Positions 46,995 through 55,174 of a DNA stretch of 64,000 nt are shown one piece after another. The notes below the pieces were generated by a model. It was not told the DNA's origin and did no database searches. It saw only the letters and a program-made list of their open reading frames with translations. The position numbers and the translations under genes were made by a program. How positions within the stretch are numbered: the first letter of the stretch is position 1; every line of letters begins with the position of its first letter. Source of the DNA: Hydrotalea sp. (GTDB taxonomy: Bacteria > Bacteroidota > Bacteroidia > Chitinophagales > Chitinophagaceae); the NCBI GenBank assembly GCA_022402565.1, contig JAKRSC010000005.1, positions 208,060 to 272,059 of the forward strand, given 5' to 3'.

Positions 46995-47801
46995 ATGATT
47001 CGTGCTATAGTTGTATCTTTTGTAATAAGTACTTTTTTAATTGCTTGTAACAATGAATCTGATTCAAAAGAAAAGGAATCTGAAGTAATTGCTCCACCTA
47101 TTATTTCTTATCAAGTCGTTCAAACCTACCCGCACGACACTTCCTCTTATACACAAGGTTTAGAATGGCATAACAATGAATTGTTTGAAAGTACGGGTCA
47201 GTATGGCTTTAGTAAATTATTAAAAGTGAATTTAAAGGATGGCAAAATTTTGCAATCACACAGCTTGTCTAAAGAATACTTTGGCGAGGGAATGACTATA
47301 CTGAACAACAAGATTTATCAACTTACTTGGCAGAATAAAAAAGGCTTTGTGTATGACCTAAAAACTTTTAAGTTGATTCAAGAATTCGAATGGCCTTATG
47401 AAGGTTGGGGCCTCACTAATAATGGAAATGATTTATTCATCTCAACTGGAAGCAGTGTAATATATAGAGTAGATCCCACTAGTTTTAAAATTTTAGAAGC
47501 CATTTCAGTAAGCAATCAATACGGCCCTCTGTCTAATATCAATGAATTAGAATGGGTGAATGGATTCATCTATGCTAACATCTATCAAACTGATAAAATT
47601 GTAAAGATTAATCCAGCCAATGGAAAGGTTGTTGGTGAAATGTATTTTACAGATATTCTACAAAAGCTTAGCATACCATTTGATGCGTACAAAGCAGATG
47701 TTCTTAATGGAATTGCATTCAATCCATCGAGCGGCAAATTTTTTATTACAGGTAAATACTGGCCAGCATTAATAGAAATAGAATTATTGGAAAATAAATA
47801 A
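46995..47801 (+). CDS. Glutaminyl-peptide cyclotransferase, lipoprotein
   Basis: Converts N-terminal Gln of exported proteins to pyroglutamate. A plant-type five-bladed beta-propeller (residues about 45-265) with TYPHDTSSYTQGLEWHNNELFESTGQYG, YFGEGMTILNNKIYQLTWQ, PYEGWGLTNNGNDLFISTGS and NELEWVNGFIYANIYQTDKI is the glutamine cyclotransferase signature. A lipobox at LIAC (Cys18) followed by an acidic tail (ESDSKEKESE) shows it is an envelope lipoprotein. It fits the high frequency of Gln at +1 in secreted proteins of this window. Confidence 0.92.
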   Translation: MIRAIVVSFVISTFLIACNNESDSKEKESEVIAPPIISYQVVQTYPHDTSSYTQGLEWHNNELFESTGQYGFSKLLKVNLKDGKILQSHSLSKEYFGEGMTILNNKIYQLTWQNKKGFVYDLKTFKLIQEFEWPYEGWGLTNNGNDLFISTGSSVIYRVDPTSFKILEAISVSNQYGPLSNINELEWVNGFIYANIYQTDKIVKINPANGKVVGEMYFTDILQKLSIPFDAYKADVLNGIAFNPSSGKFFITGKYWPALIEIELLENK

Positions 47802-47803
47802 GT

Positions 47804-48943
47804 TTATTCTGGCCACCTTGCACTCCACCAGGTATAAAAATCTGGAAAGAAGTTTCTCCAATATTGTTCTTGATGCGCGCCTATTGGACTAATGGCTTGT
47901 CTGATATCATAATTACTTTTTTTACTCAGTATATCAACCATTTTACGAACTTCATCAACTAGTGTATTGCTTTCTCTTCCACCAGCATAGAGATAAAACC
48001 TTGCATATTCTGGAACTTGTTGCTTAGTTGCCTCAGTGAAAATTTGTGGTGCTATCCAAAAAGAAGGGGAAAAGACTCCAGCAGCTCCAAAGATATTTCC
48101 TTTATACATTAACGCTTGCATACTTATAAGTCCGCCCATACTACTTCCGGCAATAGCAGTATACTCAGGACCTTTTTTGGTTCTATACTTACTATCAATC
48201 CAAGGCTTCAAGGTTTGACTTATAAAATCAATATATGCTTGTCCTTCTCCTTTGCCATATTGTGCATGATCGTACCAATTATATTCTTTCATTCTGTGAG
48301 AACCACCATTATCAATTCCCACCACTATAGCTTCTTTACCCAGTTTCTTTTGCAAGGTATCCAAACATTCATCTACTCCCCATTCTCCAGCATAAGCTGT
48401 TTGTTCGTTGAAAAGATTTTGTCCATCATGCATGTATACAACTGGATACGTCTTTGATGAACCACCATAACCCTTAGGCAAATAAATCCATATACGCCTA
48501 GTTCTTTGTAACTGCGGCATATTAAATGCAGTATCAATAATTCTAACTTGAGGGCTAGCTGAATAACGTTTTGGCTTTTCTGGATAATCATCTTTCCAAC
48601 CTGCAATATTAATATCGTATGAAAAGTCAGCACTTACTTCCATCACCCTATCGGGAATATCTCTTCCATCTGCTGTTGATTCAACTTTTGCCATATCGCC
48701 TCTTGTAAACTTAAATGCATAATTGCCAGGCTCAAGATTTTTAACAACAATAATTTTCTTGCCACCAGCAAACGGACGTAGCTTGTATGCTTCATCTTTA
48801 GGATTCCAACCATTAAAGCTTCCCATGATATATATATCTTCATTTGCTTTGGTAGGCACCTGATTTACAACAAATCGAATATTAAATTGTGCCTGACTAT
48901 AAATTGACAGGCAAAAGGCAAAAAGAAAAAACAACTGCTTCAT
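47804..48943 (-). CDS. Secreted esterase, alpha/beta hydrolase with N-terminal CBM48-like domain
   Basis: A 379-residue secreted hydrolase. A signal peptide ends at YSQA before Gln. An immunoglobulin-like CBM48/E-set domain (IYIMGSFNGWNPKDEAYKLRPF, residues about 22-115) is followed by an esterase D/enterochelin-esterase-type domain with IWIYLPKGYGGSS, VVYMHDGQNLF and the nucleophile Ser in IAGSSMGGLISMQ. A late GAHQEQYW contains the likely catalytic His. It may act on carbohydrate or siderophore esters; the substrate is not determined. It converges with the cyclotransferase gene, two bases apart. Confidence 0.83.
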   Translation of the reverse strand: MKQLFFLFAFCLSIYSQAQFNIRFVVNQVPTKANEDIYIMGSFNGWNPKDEAYKLRPFAGGKKIIVVKNLEPGNYAFKFTRGDMAKVESTADGRDIPDRVMEVSADFSYDINIAGWKDDYPEKPKRYSASPQVRIIDTAFNMPQLQRTRRIWIYLPKGYGGSSKTYPVVYMHDGQNLFNEQTAYAGEWGVDECLDTLQKKLGKEAIVVGIDNGGSHRMKEYNWYDHAQYGKGEGQAYIDFISQTLKPWIDSKYRTKKGPEYTAIAGSSMGGLISMQALMYKGNIFGAAGVFSPSFWIAPQIFTEATKQQVPEYARFYLYAGGRESNTLVDEVRKMVDILSKKSNYDIRQAISPIGAHQEQYWRNFFPDFYTWWSARWPE

Positions 48944-48967
48944 AATTGAAAGGTACTAAGTGCTCAT

Positions 48968-48993
48968 AAAAAAAGTCGCTGTATAAGCGACTT
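48968..48993 (-). terminator. Intrinsic terminator after lolA
   Basis: An 8-bp perfect stem, AAGTCGCT at 48973-48980 and AGCGACTT at 48986-48993, has a 5-base loop. On the minus strand it is followed by a T run, 22 bases beyond the lolA stop. Confidence 0.85.
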
Positions 48994-49015
48994 TATGATA
49001 ATTTTTATACTAATA

Positions 49016-49645
49016 CTAGTCAAGAATCTCAACATCTTTTGGAAAGCGGGCTTTATTAAATGAAAATAACTTATCATCTAAGGCAGCATTGGTATTGATT
49101 CCACTTAAGGTAAATTCTACAGTATTATTGCTTTTATCTAAGATTCTCGCTTTTGTAATTAGGCTGCTGTTTTTATCAACAAAAACATTTACTCTCTGAA
49201 AGTTTTTTCTGGCATCAGTTGGTTTCATTTCAATTTCGTGAAAATTACCTTTTGTACCTATTAATCGGTAAGTAAAGTCTTTGTCGTAAAAGTTACTTAA
49301 AAGATTTTGTGGGCTAAGTGTTGAGCCTGACTCTTCAACAGAAGAAACAGTAATGGTTTTAGCACCATCGAAGTTCCAGATAGTTTGTCCATCGCAAATG
49401 ATTTCAACTTTATCTTGCTTTAAAAGATATTTCTGTCCTTTGATTGAAACCTTACCAGTTCTATTTCCATTGTTCTTACCCTTACTTGAAACAGAAGTTA
49501 TTGTAAAGTTTGCTGTAATGCCTTTAAATGACTTCATCTTTCCATTTACACCATCTAATATCTTTTTAGCTTGAGGATCAGTGCCTTGAGCATGTAAAAT
49601 AATGCCAGATATGAGAGCTAAAATAAATACGTAAATTTTCTTCAT
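49016..49645 (-). CDS. lolA: LolA-like outer-membrane lipoprotein carrier
   Basis: A periplasmic chaperone of the LolA family that carries lipoproteins from inner to outer membrane. The ATG at 49645 (MKKIYVFIL) gives a 209-residue precursor with a signal peptide ending LHA before Gln. The mature part is rich in beta strands, with KMKSFKGITANFTITSVSSKGK, GKVSIKGQKYLLKQDKVEIICDGQTIWNFD and the C-terminal EFTLSGINTNAALDDKLFSFN. An in-frame start seven codons upstream would break the signal peptide. It is downstream of ftsK. Confidence 0.85.
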   Translation of the reverse strand: MKKIYVFILALISGIILHAQGTDPQAKKILDGVNGKMKSFKGITANFTITSVSSKGKNNGNRTGKVSIKGQKYLLKQDKVEIICDGQTIWNFDGAKTITVSSVEESGSTLSPQNLLSNFYDKDFTYRLIGTKGNFHEIEMKPTDARKNFQRVNVFVDKNSSLITKARILDKSNNTVEFTLSGINTNAALDDKLFSFNKARFPKDVEILD

Positions 49646-49749
49646 GCTGATAATTTGGGGTGCCAAAAATAGTATTTGTAAGTATTCTGACAGTTTATTT
49701 ACATGAAAGGTTTAACCAAAAAGGCCATTAAAAGGTTAAAAATGAGTCA

Positions 49750-52338
49750 TTATCCCAAGTTGTCAAGGTATTCTTCAAGTTCTGACATAGACTTATATAA
49801 AACCTCCCTTGCCTTGCTACCTGCACTAGGTCCAACAATACCTGCCGCTTCAAGCTGATCCATTAACCGACCTGCTCGGTTATATCCTAGTTTCATTTTA
49901 CGTTGTAAAAGAGATGTGCTTCCCATTTGACTAGCGACTATTAACCTAGCCGCATCAGCAAACAATGTATCTCTATCACTGGCGTCAAAATCACGACCTT
50001 CCATTTCTTTTTCGTCTTGGTATTCAGGCAACAAGAAAGCCTGAGGATAACCATGTTGACTTCCTATGAAGTCACAAATTCTGTCAACCTCTGGGGTATC
50101 AACAAAAGCACATTGTAATCGTGTAATTTCTCCGTTATAGCTGATAAGCATATCTCCTTTTCCTATCAACTGCTCAGCTCCGCCTGCATCTAAAATAGTT
50201 CTAGAGTCAATTTTGGATGAAACTTTAAAAGCAATTCTCGCTGGAAAATTGGCCTTAATAGTACCTGTAATAATGTTAACAGATGGGCGCTGAGTAGCAA
50301 TTATTAGGTGTATTCCAACGGCTCTAGCTAATTGCGCTAAACGAGCTATAGGGGTTTCAACTTCTTTGCCCGCGGTCATAATTAAATCCGCAAATTCATC
50401 CACCACTAAAACAATAAATGGAAGATACTGATGCCCTTTTTCGGGATTTAATTTCCGTGCAATGAATTTCTCATTGTACTCTCTAATATTTCTACAACCT
50501 GCTTCCTTAAGTAAATCATACCTAGTATCCATTTCAATACACAATGCATTGAGTGTATGAATTACTTTTTTTGTATCGGTAATAATAGCCTCTTCTTCGC
50601 CTGGGAGTTTTGCAAGAAAATGCTTTTCAATTAACCTATACAAGCTCAGTTCTACCTTCTTTGGATCAACCAACACCAACTTGAGTTGTGAAGGATGCTT
50701 TTTATAAAGAAGAGAAACCAATACTGTGTTGATTCCAACCGATTTACCTTGCCCCGTTGCACCAGCCATTAATAAGTGTGGCATAGTTGCAAGGTCTACG
50801 ATGAAATGTTCGTTATCAATTTTCTTCCCAATAGCAATAGGCAATGAAAAACCTGACTGCTGAAACTTCTCAGAAGCCAACAAAGTTTTCATACTTACCA
50901 CAGATTTTCGAATATTGGGCACTTCAATACCTATAGTTCCTTTACCTGGAATAGGAGCAATAATTCTGATACCTAAGGCCGAAAGGCTTAGTGCAATATC
51001 ATCTTCCAGATTTTTTATTCTTGAAATACGAACACCTGGAGCAGGAACAATTTCATACAGTGTTACAGTTGGGCCTATTGTTGCACTAATTCGCTGGATA
51101 GATATATCATAATTTTTGAGTGTAGCAATAATTTGATTTTTATGCGTTTCCAACTCAGCCGGATCGTGTACAATTTTTTCACTGCCATGCGACTCTAACA
51201 AATCAAGTGTAGGGAATTTGTAATTTCTCAATTCTAGAGAAGGATCATAGTCTGTACCTATCGTACCCACTGCTTTTGAAGCTGTTTTTTCTTCAACAAC
51301 TGCAGGCTGAATTTCTAATTCCATTTCATCAGTTTCATCTTCCGAGTCTTCTATTTCTTCATTTTCTAGATCCTCTTCAATCTCAAAATCTTCCTCAAAC
51401 TCTTGTTCATGTTCCACCAAATGATCCTCCTGCTGAACAATCAATTCGTCCTCTACAATATTAGATTCCACATCTTTCTCTTTTACTTCCATATGCAAGA
51501 GCGGATTATTGATTTCCTCATTATTATCAGGCATAATAACTGTTACTGCACCCTGATCAGATTTTAAGCGATTAGAACTAGTTGGAGGAACAGTTGGAAT
51601 TATTTTTTCTATTGGGTCTAAATTATCAGCAGAGTTATCTGTAGAAAGGTTGACTGCGCTTATATCATTTTTTTCTTCATGCCATGCACCATCTTCATTG
51701 TTAAGAGGAGCTTTCTCCCATTTTGGCAATTCAAACTTTGGATTAAATCGCCAAATGATATAGCTAAATATTGCAAAAGCAATGATAGCACCGGTTCCAA
51801 AATTACCAATCACTTTAACCATCCATCCAGCTACATACTCCCCAGTTGCACCTCCCCAAGGAAAAGGATGAGAATCTGTCAGAAACGCAAAAGAAACACT
51901 CAAAATAAATACACCCACTAGTATATACTTCAAGTTTCTAAGAAGGTTGAAAACCTGCTTACCAAAAACTAGGTTAACCCCAAGTACAAAGAAAAATACA
52001 CAGAAAATATAGCTGGCCAAACCAAATCCATAGTAAAAAATGCTATGCGAAACATAGGCTCCTAGAACTCCCAATAAATTATTTACACGAACATCATCTG
52101 CCAAGAGCATTTTAGCTCCCATTCCAAAAACCTTATCCTGATCTTCTTGCCATGTATACAAATAAGATGAAAACGCAACAAACAAAAACAAGCAAACCAA
52201 TAATATTGCAGAACCAAAAATTTTGGTCGTACGCTCATCTTTGACAACTTCGGTCACCGATACTTCCTCTTCTTTATCCTCTGTCAAAACTTCCGGGTCT
52301 GGAGGAGGCGGCTGTTTTGTTTTTAAGCGATTGGCCAT
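49750..52338 (-). CDS. ftsK: DNA translocase FtsK
   Basis: A septal DNA pump that clears and resolves chromosomes during division. It has an N-terminal membrane domain of four helices (residues about 40-200), a long acidic, low-complexity linker (about 220-350, runs of Glu and Asp), then the alpha/beta motor: PGKGTIGIEVPN, Walker A GATGQGKS at about 526-533, LVLVDPKKVELSLY, Walker B-like FIVLVVDEFADLIM, and ATQRPSVNIITGTIKANFP. The C-terminal gamma winged helix (about 790-855, LLQRKMKLGYNRAGRLMDQL) reads polar DNA sites. Length 862 is usual. lolA follows on the same strand. Confidence 0.96.
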   Translation of the reverse strand: MANRLKTKQPPPPDPEVLTEDKEEEVSVTEVVKDERTTKIFGSAILLVCLFLFVAFSSYLYTWQEDQDKVFGMGAKMLLADDVRVNNLLGVLGAYVSHSIFYYGFGLASYIFCVFFFVLGVNLVFGKQVFNLLRNLKYILVGVFILSVSFAFLTDSHPFPWGGATGEYVAGWMVKVIGNFGTGAIIAFAIFSYIIWRFNPKFELPKWEKAPLNNEDGAWHEEKNDISAVNLSTDNSADNLDPIEKIIPTVPPTSSNRLKSDQGAVTVIMPDNNEEINNPLLHMEVKEKDVESNIVEDELIVQQEDHLVEHEQEFEEDFEIEEDLENEEIEDSEDETDEMELEIQPAVVEEKTASKAVGTIGTDYDPSLELRNYKFPTLDLLESHGSEKIVHDPAELETHKNQIIATLKNYDISIQRISATIGPTVTLYEIVPAPGVRISRIKNLEDDIALSLSALGIRIIAPIPGKGTIGIEVPNIRKSVVSMKTLLASEKFQQSGFSLPIAIGKKIDNEHFIVDLATMPHLLMAGATGQGKSVGINTVLVSLLYKKHPSQLKLVLVDPKKVELSLYRLIEKHFLAKLPGEEEAIITDTKKVIHTLNALCIEMDTRYDLLKEAGCRNIREYNEKFIARKLNPEKGHQYLPFIVLVVDEFADLIMTAGKEVETPIARLAQLARAVGIHLIIATQRPSVNIITGTIKANFPARIAFKVSSKIDSRTILDAGGAEQLIGKGDMLISYNGEITRLQCAFVDTPEVDRICDFIGSQHGYPQAFLLPEYQDEKEMEGRDFDASDRDTLFADAARLIVASQMGSTSLLQRKMKLGYNRAGRLMDQLEAAGIVGPSAGSKAREVLYKSMSELEEYLDNLG

Positions 52339-52442
52339 ATATAGGGTACTAGAACTCTAAATTACTGTCAATTACCACGCTGCAGGTCCTAATGTGGATT
52401 ACTTTTTGGCTTTTAGACAAATACAACATAAAGGTGGATAAC

Positions 52443-52955
52443 TTATATTCTAGTCAGTTCTGTAATAATTTCTGCATGCTCAGGATATATTTCAATCAAT
52501 TTACTTCGCTTTGCCAACTCAAAATCTGTAAAATCAAAGCCTGGCGCAACAGTACAACCTACTAAGCTATAATCAACCCCTTCGGCACATCTACTAGCAA
52601 ACCATGCTCCAGCAGGTACAGTTGTTTGAAACTGCTCACCCAATGACCATTTAGAACCCAAACGAATTATTTGTAAATGCCCATTTTCATGAAGAATAAT
52701 CACTTCAAGACTTCCTCCAGCATAAAAGTGCCAGCCTTCGTCTGACTGAATTTTGTGAAATGCTGAAAAATTACCTTTCGTCAAAAGAAAATAGATTGAA
52801 GTAGAAAACGGACGAGACCCAGCAAATCTTTTCGGGAGGGCGCTTTGCGGAATTTCTTCCGATGCCACATAGGTTTGTTTATAAAAGCCGCCCTCTGGAT
52901 GGGGCTGTAGCTGAAAGTTGTCTACTAAACTTTTAACCATTTCAGAATGTATCAT
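52443..52955 (-). CDS. DUF985 cupin protein
   Basis: A 170-residue cytoplasmic cupin. The family signature is present: LQPHPEGGFYKQTYVAS near the N-terminus, STSIYFLLTKGNFSAFHKI, DEGWHFYAGGSLEVIIL and VPAGAWFASRC, then a LVGCTVAPGFDFTDFEL end. This fold often epimerises or isomerises sugars or binds a small ligand, but the activity of DUF985 members is mostly unknown. It overlaps nothing and lies three bases upstream of mscS on the same strand. Confidence 0.85.
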   Translation of the reverse strand: MIHSEMVKSLVDNFQLQPHPEGGFYKQTYVASEEIPQSALPKRFAGSRPFSTSIYFLLTKGNFSAFHKIQSDEGWHFYAGGSLEVIILHENGHLQIIRLGSKWSLGEQFQTTVPAGAWFASRCAEGVDYSLVGCTVAPGFDFTDFELAKRSKLIEIYPEHAEIITELTRI

Positions 52956-52958
52956 ATA

Positions 52959-53972
52959 TCAACCTTTTTGATAAACTGTTCTGATAGGGAATGGAATTTC
53001 AATGCCTTCTTCTTGAAAACGCTTGTGAAGGTTTTTTATGAAAGCATGCCGAATGGGAAATTGAAAAACATGCTCTTTAGCTCTTAAAATAGCTCGTAAC
53101 TGTATAGCACTATCTCCAAAAGCATAATATCGAACAACGGGATCAAAATTTTCTGCGGCACCTTCTACTTCCGACATCGTCTTGCGAATTACCTCCAAGG
53201 TAACTTGTTCTACAAATTCTAAATTGCTAGAATAGGCCACTCCAAATTCAACGGAAAATCCAACCTCTTTGTTCTCTAAATAATGGTTACTTACAATAAT
53301 ACTAGCGAGCTTAGAGTTTGGAATAATGATTACGTTATTTGCAACTGTTTTTATTTTGGAGTAACGCCAGGTAACATCTTCAACAAATCCCTCCTGACCT
53401 GAATCTAAGACTACATAGTCTCCTGTTTTAATATTTCCTGATGCAATAATATGGATGCCAGCAAAAAGATTACCAAGGGTATCTTGCAAAGCTAGCGCTA
53501 CCGCCAAACCTCCTACCCCTAAAGCGGTTAAAACAGGGGTGATAGATATTCCGAGGGTTTGTAATATGACTAAGATGCCTACTACAAAAATGAGCACTTT
53601 AATAATATTACTTATGATTGATGAGGATGGAATTATGTTGTCTGAATCGGCCGACTTTATTCTTACCATTCCAGCAACCACATTTGAAACTATATGGGTT
53701 ATTGAAAAAATGAAAAAGATAGTAATGGCCTGATGAAGTAATTTATCATACCTGTTGTCTATTGTCACTTTTGCAAGGGCAAAGTACAACCCCAGAGAAA
53801 CTCCCCAAACAATGACCCATTTCCCTATATACCTTATGATTAGGTCGTCTGTTTTCCAATCTGTTCTTTCAGTAACTTTTTTTATACGAGGAATGACTAT
53901 ATACCTCAGGGCAAGTCCAATGACCAGACCAATTCCTACATAGGTTGTTAGCAAAATCCATTTTTCAAGCAT
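52959..53972 (-). CDS. MscS family small-conductance mechanosensitive channel
   Basis: A 337-residue inner-membrane channel that opens on osmotic downshift. Transmembrane helices lie at about 5-25, 55-75, 85-110 and 125-165. The pore helix is LTALGVGGLAVALALQDTLGNLFAG, rich in Ala and Gly, and is followed by the beta domain (NIKTGDYVVLDSGQEGFVEDVTWRYSKIKT, IIIPNSKLAS) and the C-terminal ferredoxin-like domain. It is divergent from the actin-like gene with 158 bases between. Confidence 0.9.
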   Translation of the reverse strand: MLEKWILLTTYVGIGLVIGLALRYIVIPRIKKVTERTDWKTDDLIIRYIGKWVIVWGVSLGLYFALAKVTIDNRYDKLLHQAITIFFIFSITHIVSNVVAGMVRIKSADSDNIIPSSSIISNIIKVLIFVVGILVILQTLGISITPVLTALGVGGLAVALALQDTLGNLFAGIHIIASGNIKTGDYVVLDSGQEGFVEDVTWRYSKIKTVANNVIIIPNSKLASIIVSNHYLENKEVGFSVEFGVAYSSNLEFVEQVTLEVIRKTMSEVEGAAENFDPVVRYYAFGDSAIQLRAILRAKEHVFQFPIRHAFIKNLHKRFQEEGIEIPFPIRTVYQKG

Positions 53973-54055
53973 AATTCATTGGGATTTAAACAAACTTAGC
54001 CCATGACCCCCTTTTTCCCAAGCCAATTCTTAAATTGAGCCTGAAAAATGTGGAT

Positions 54056-54090
54056 ATCTACAAAATTTGTAGATTGTAGAGCTACAAATT
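54056..54090. promoter_or_regulatory. Two adjoining palindromes with half-site TTGTAG upstream of the actin-like gene
   Basis: ATCTACAAAATTTGTAGAT (54056-54074) is a perfect 9-1-9 palindrome, and TTGTAGAGCTACAA (54074-54087) is a 6-2-6 palindrome directly next to it. A wider 9-9-9 dyad, AATTTGTAG to CTACAAATT (54064-54090), spans both. The site lies 41-75 bases before the actin-like ATG and 84-118 bases from the mscS start, as expected for an operator. Confidence 0.55.
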
Positions 54091-54130
54091 ATTTTACGAT
54101 TCCGTTACTTTACAACATATTTGCATATAT

Positions 54131-55162
54131 ATGAAAGTAAATACCATTACCATCCCCAGCATTTTCGAATCGTCTTATGGCAATGCCGAAAACATGGCAT
54201 CCGGATTGTTAACCGGTATGCGCATTAAACAAGAAGATAAGTGGTACATGGTGGGTGAACTTGCCAAGAGAAATGGCATTAACCCACATAGAATCATTAA
54301 TGCTGCGCCATCTGAAGAAGACTTTGAAATTTTATTTAAGGCGGCTTTATTGAGTGTTCACCAACAAGTGGAATCGCCTTTAACAGTGACGCTTGGATTA
54401 CCTTTTTCTACTTTCAATGCTTACCAACGAGAAGTTGAAAGATTTTTAGATAAGAAGTTTTTCACTATTGAATACGATAGCAGCACTTATGCAAATAAGG
54501 GTGGTGTTCAAAAAGTGAATGTTGAAATTGCCAAGTTTGACGTTATTCCGGAATTGGTTGGAAATATCGTTGGACTTAAAAAAATCCTTCAAAATAACCA
54601 TCCAGAGAATTTCATTATGATTTCTTTGGGATACGGAACTGCAGAAGGCGGCATGGTTACTCCAGAAGGATTGCTTCAAAGAAGTTCATTTAGTACCCAC
54701 GGATTAAGATATGTAATTACAAACGCTCATAAAGAGTTGTCTAAGCGTCATTATCTTGAACTAAAAAATGAGTTCCATATTAATGATGCGCTGAACAAAG
54801 GCTACATGTTTGTAAACAGAAAGAACATTGATTTGAAAGGCGTTCGAGAGGAAATCATTACCCAGTATTACAAAGAAGTGATTTCACCTTTAATTCGCAG
54901 TAATTTCTCTGACCGCGATTTCGAAAGTTGCGAAAAAATTTACATTACTGGTGGCGGCGTTTATTTTGAAGATTTGGTAGACTGTTTCAACAATGAATTC
55001 AGAGATGTATTAAAAGTTGAATTGGCTCCATTCCCAGAAAAGCTTGCAAGTATTGGTTATTTACACCATGCAATGCGTATGTCAGATGGCAACAACGCAC
55101 ATTGTGTGGGTATTGACCTTGGTAACTCTTCTACAGTAGTATCCGTACCTAAAGCCGATTAA
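54131..55162 (+). CDS. Actin-like ATPase (ParM/Ta0583-like) with phosphate-1 motif at the C-terminus
   Basis: A 343-residue soluble protein of the actin/ParM superfamily. The order resembles ParM/Ta0583 but begins after their first strands: TITIPSIFESS, KWYMVGELAKRNG, a TVTLGLPFSTF segment (86-95), the phosphate-2-like ISLGYGTAEGGMV (164-176), and the adenosine motif YITGGGVYFEDL (271-282). The phosphate-1 motif normally at the N-terminus is instead at the end: HCVGIDLGNSSTVVSVP (324-340), after an Ala/Gly-like C-terminal helix and the linker SDGNNA. This suggests circular permutation. In phosphate 2 the usual Asp residues are Ser165 and Glu172. It is 12 bases upstream of a bactofilin gene and therefore likely forms a cytoskeletal unit with it. 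Superfamily membership is from motif recognition; the cellular function is unknown. Confidence 0.75.
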   Translation: MKVNTITIPSIFESSYGNAENMASGLLTGMRIKQEDKWYMVGELAKRNGINPHRIINAAPSEEDFEILFKAALLSVHQQVESPLTVTLGLPFSTFNAYQREVERFLDKKFFTIEYDSSTYANKGGVQKVNVEIAKFDVIPELVGNIVGLKKILQNNHPENFIMISLGYGTAEGGMVTPEGLLQRSSFSTHGLRYVITNAHKELSKRHYLELKNEFHINDALNKGYMFVNRKNIDLKGVREEIITQYYKEVISPLIRSNFSDRDFESCEKIYITGGGVYFEDLVDCFNNEFRDVLKVELAPFPEKLASIGYLHHAMRMSDGNNAHCVGIDLGNSSTVVSVPKAD

Positions 55163-55174
55163 TTAAAATTATTA

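Noticed and set aside
49707..49742. TTTAACC to GGTTAAA dyad after ftsK
   Set aside because: The stem is AT-rich, the loop is long and no T run is placed to make it a terminator.
54131..55162. Plasmid-type ParM partition cassette
   Set aside because: No parR or parC-like centromere follows; the next gene is a bactofilin and the neighbours are housekeeping genes.
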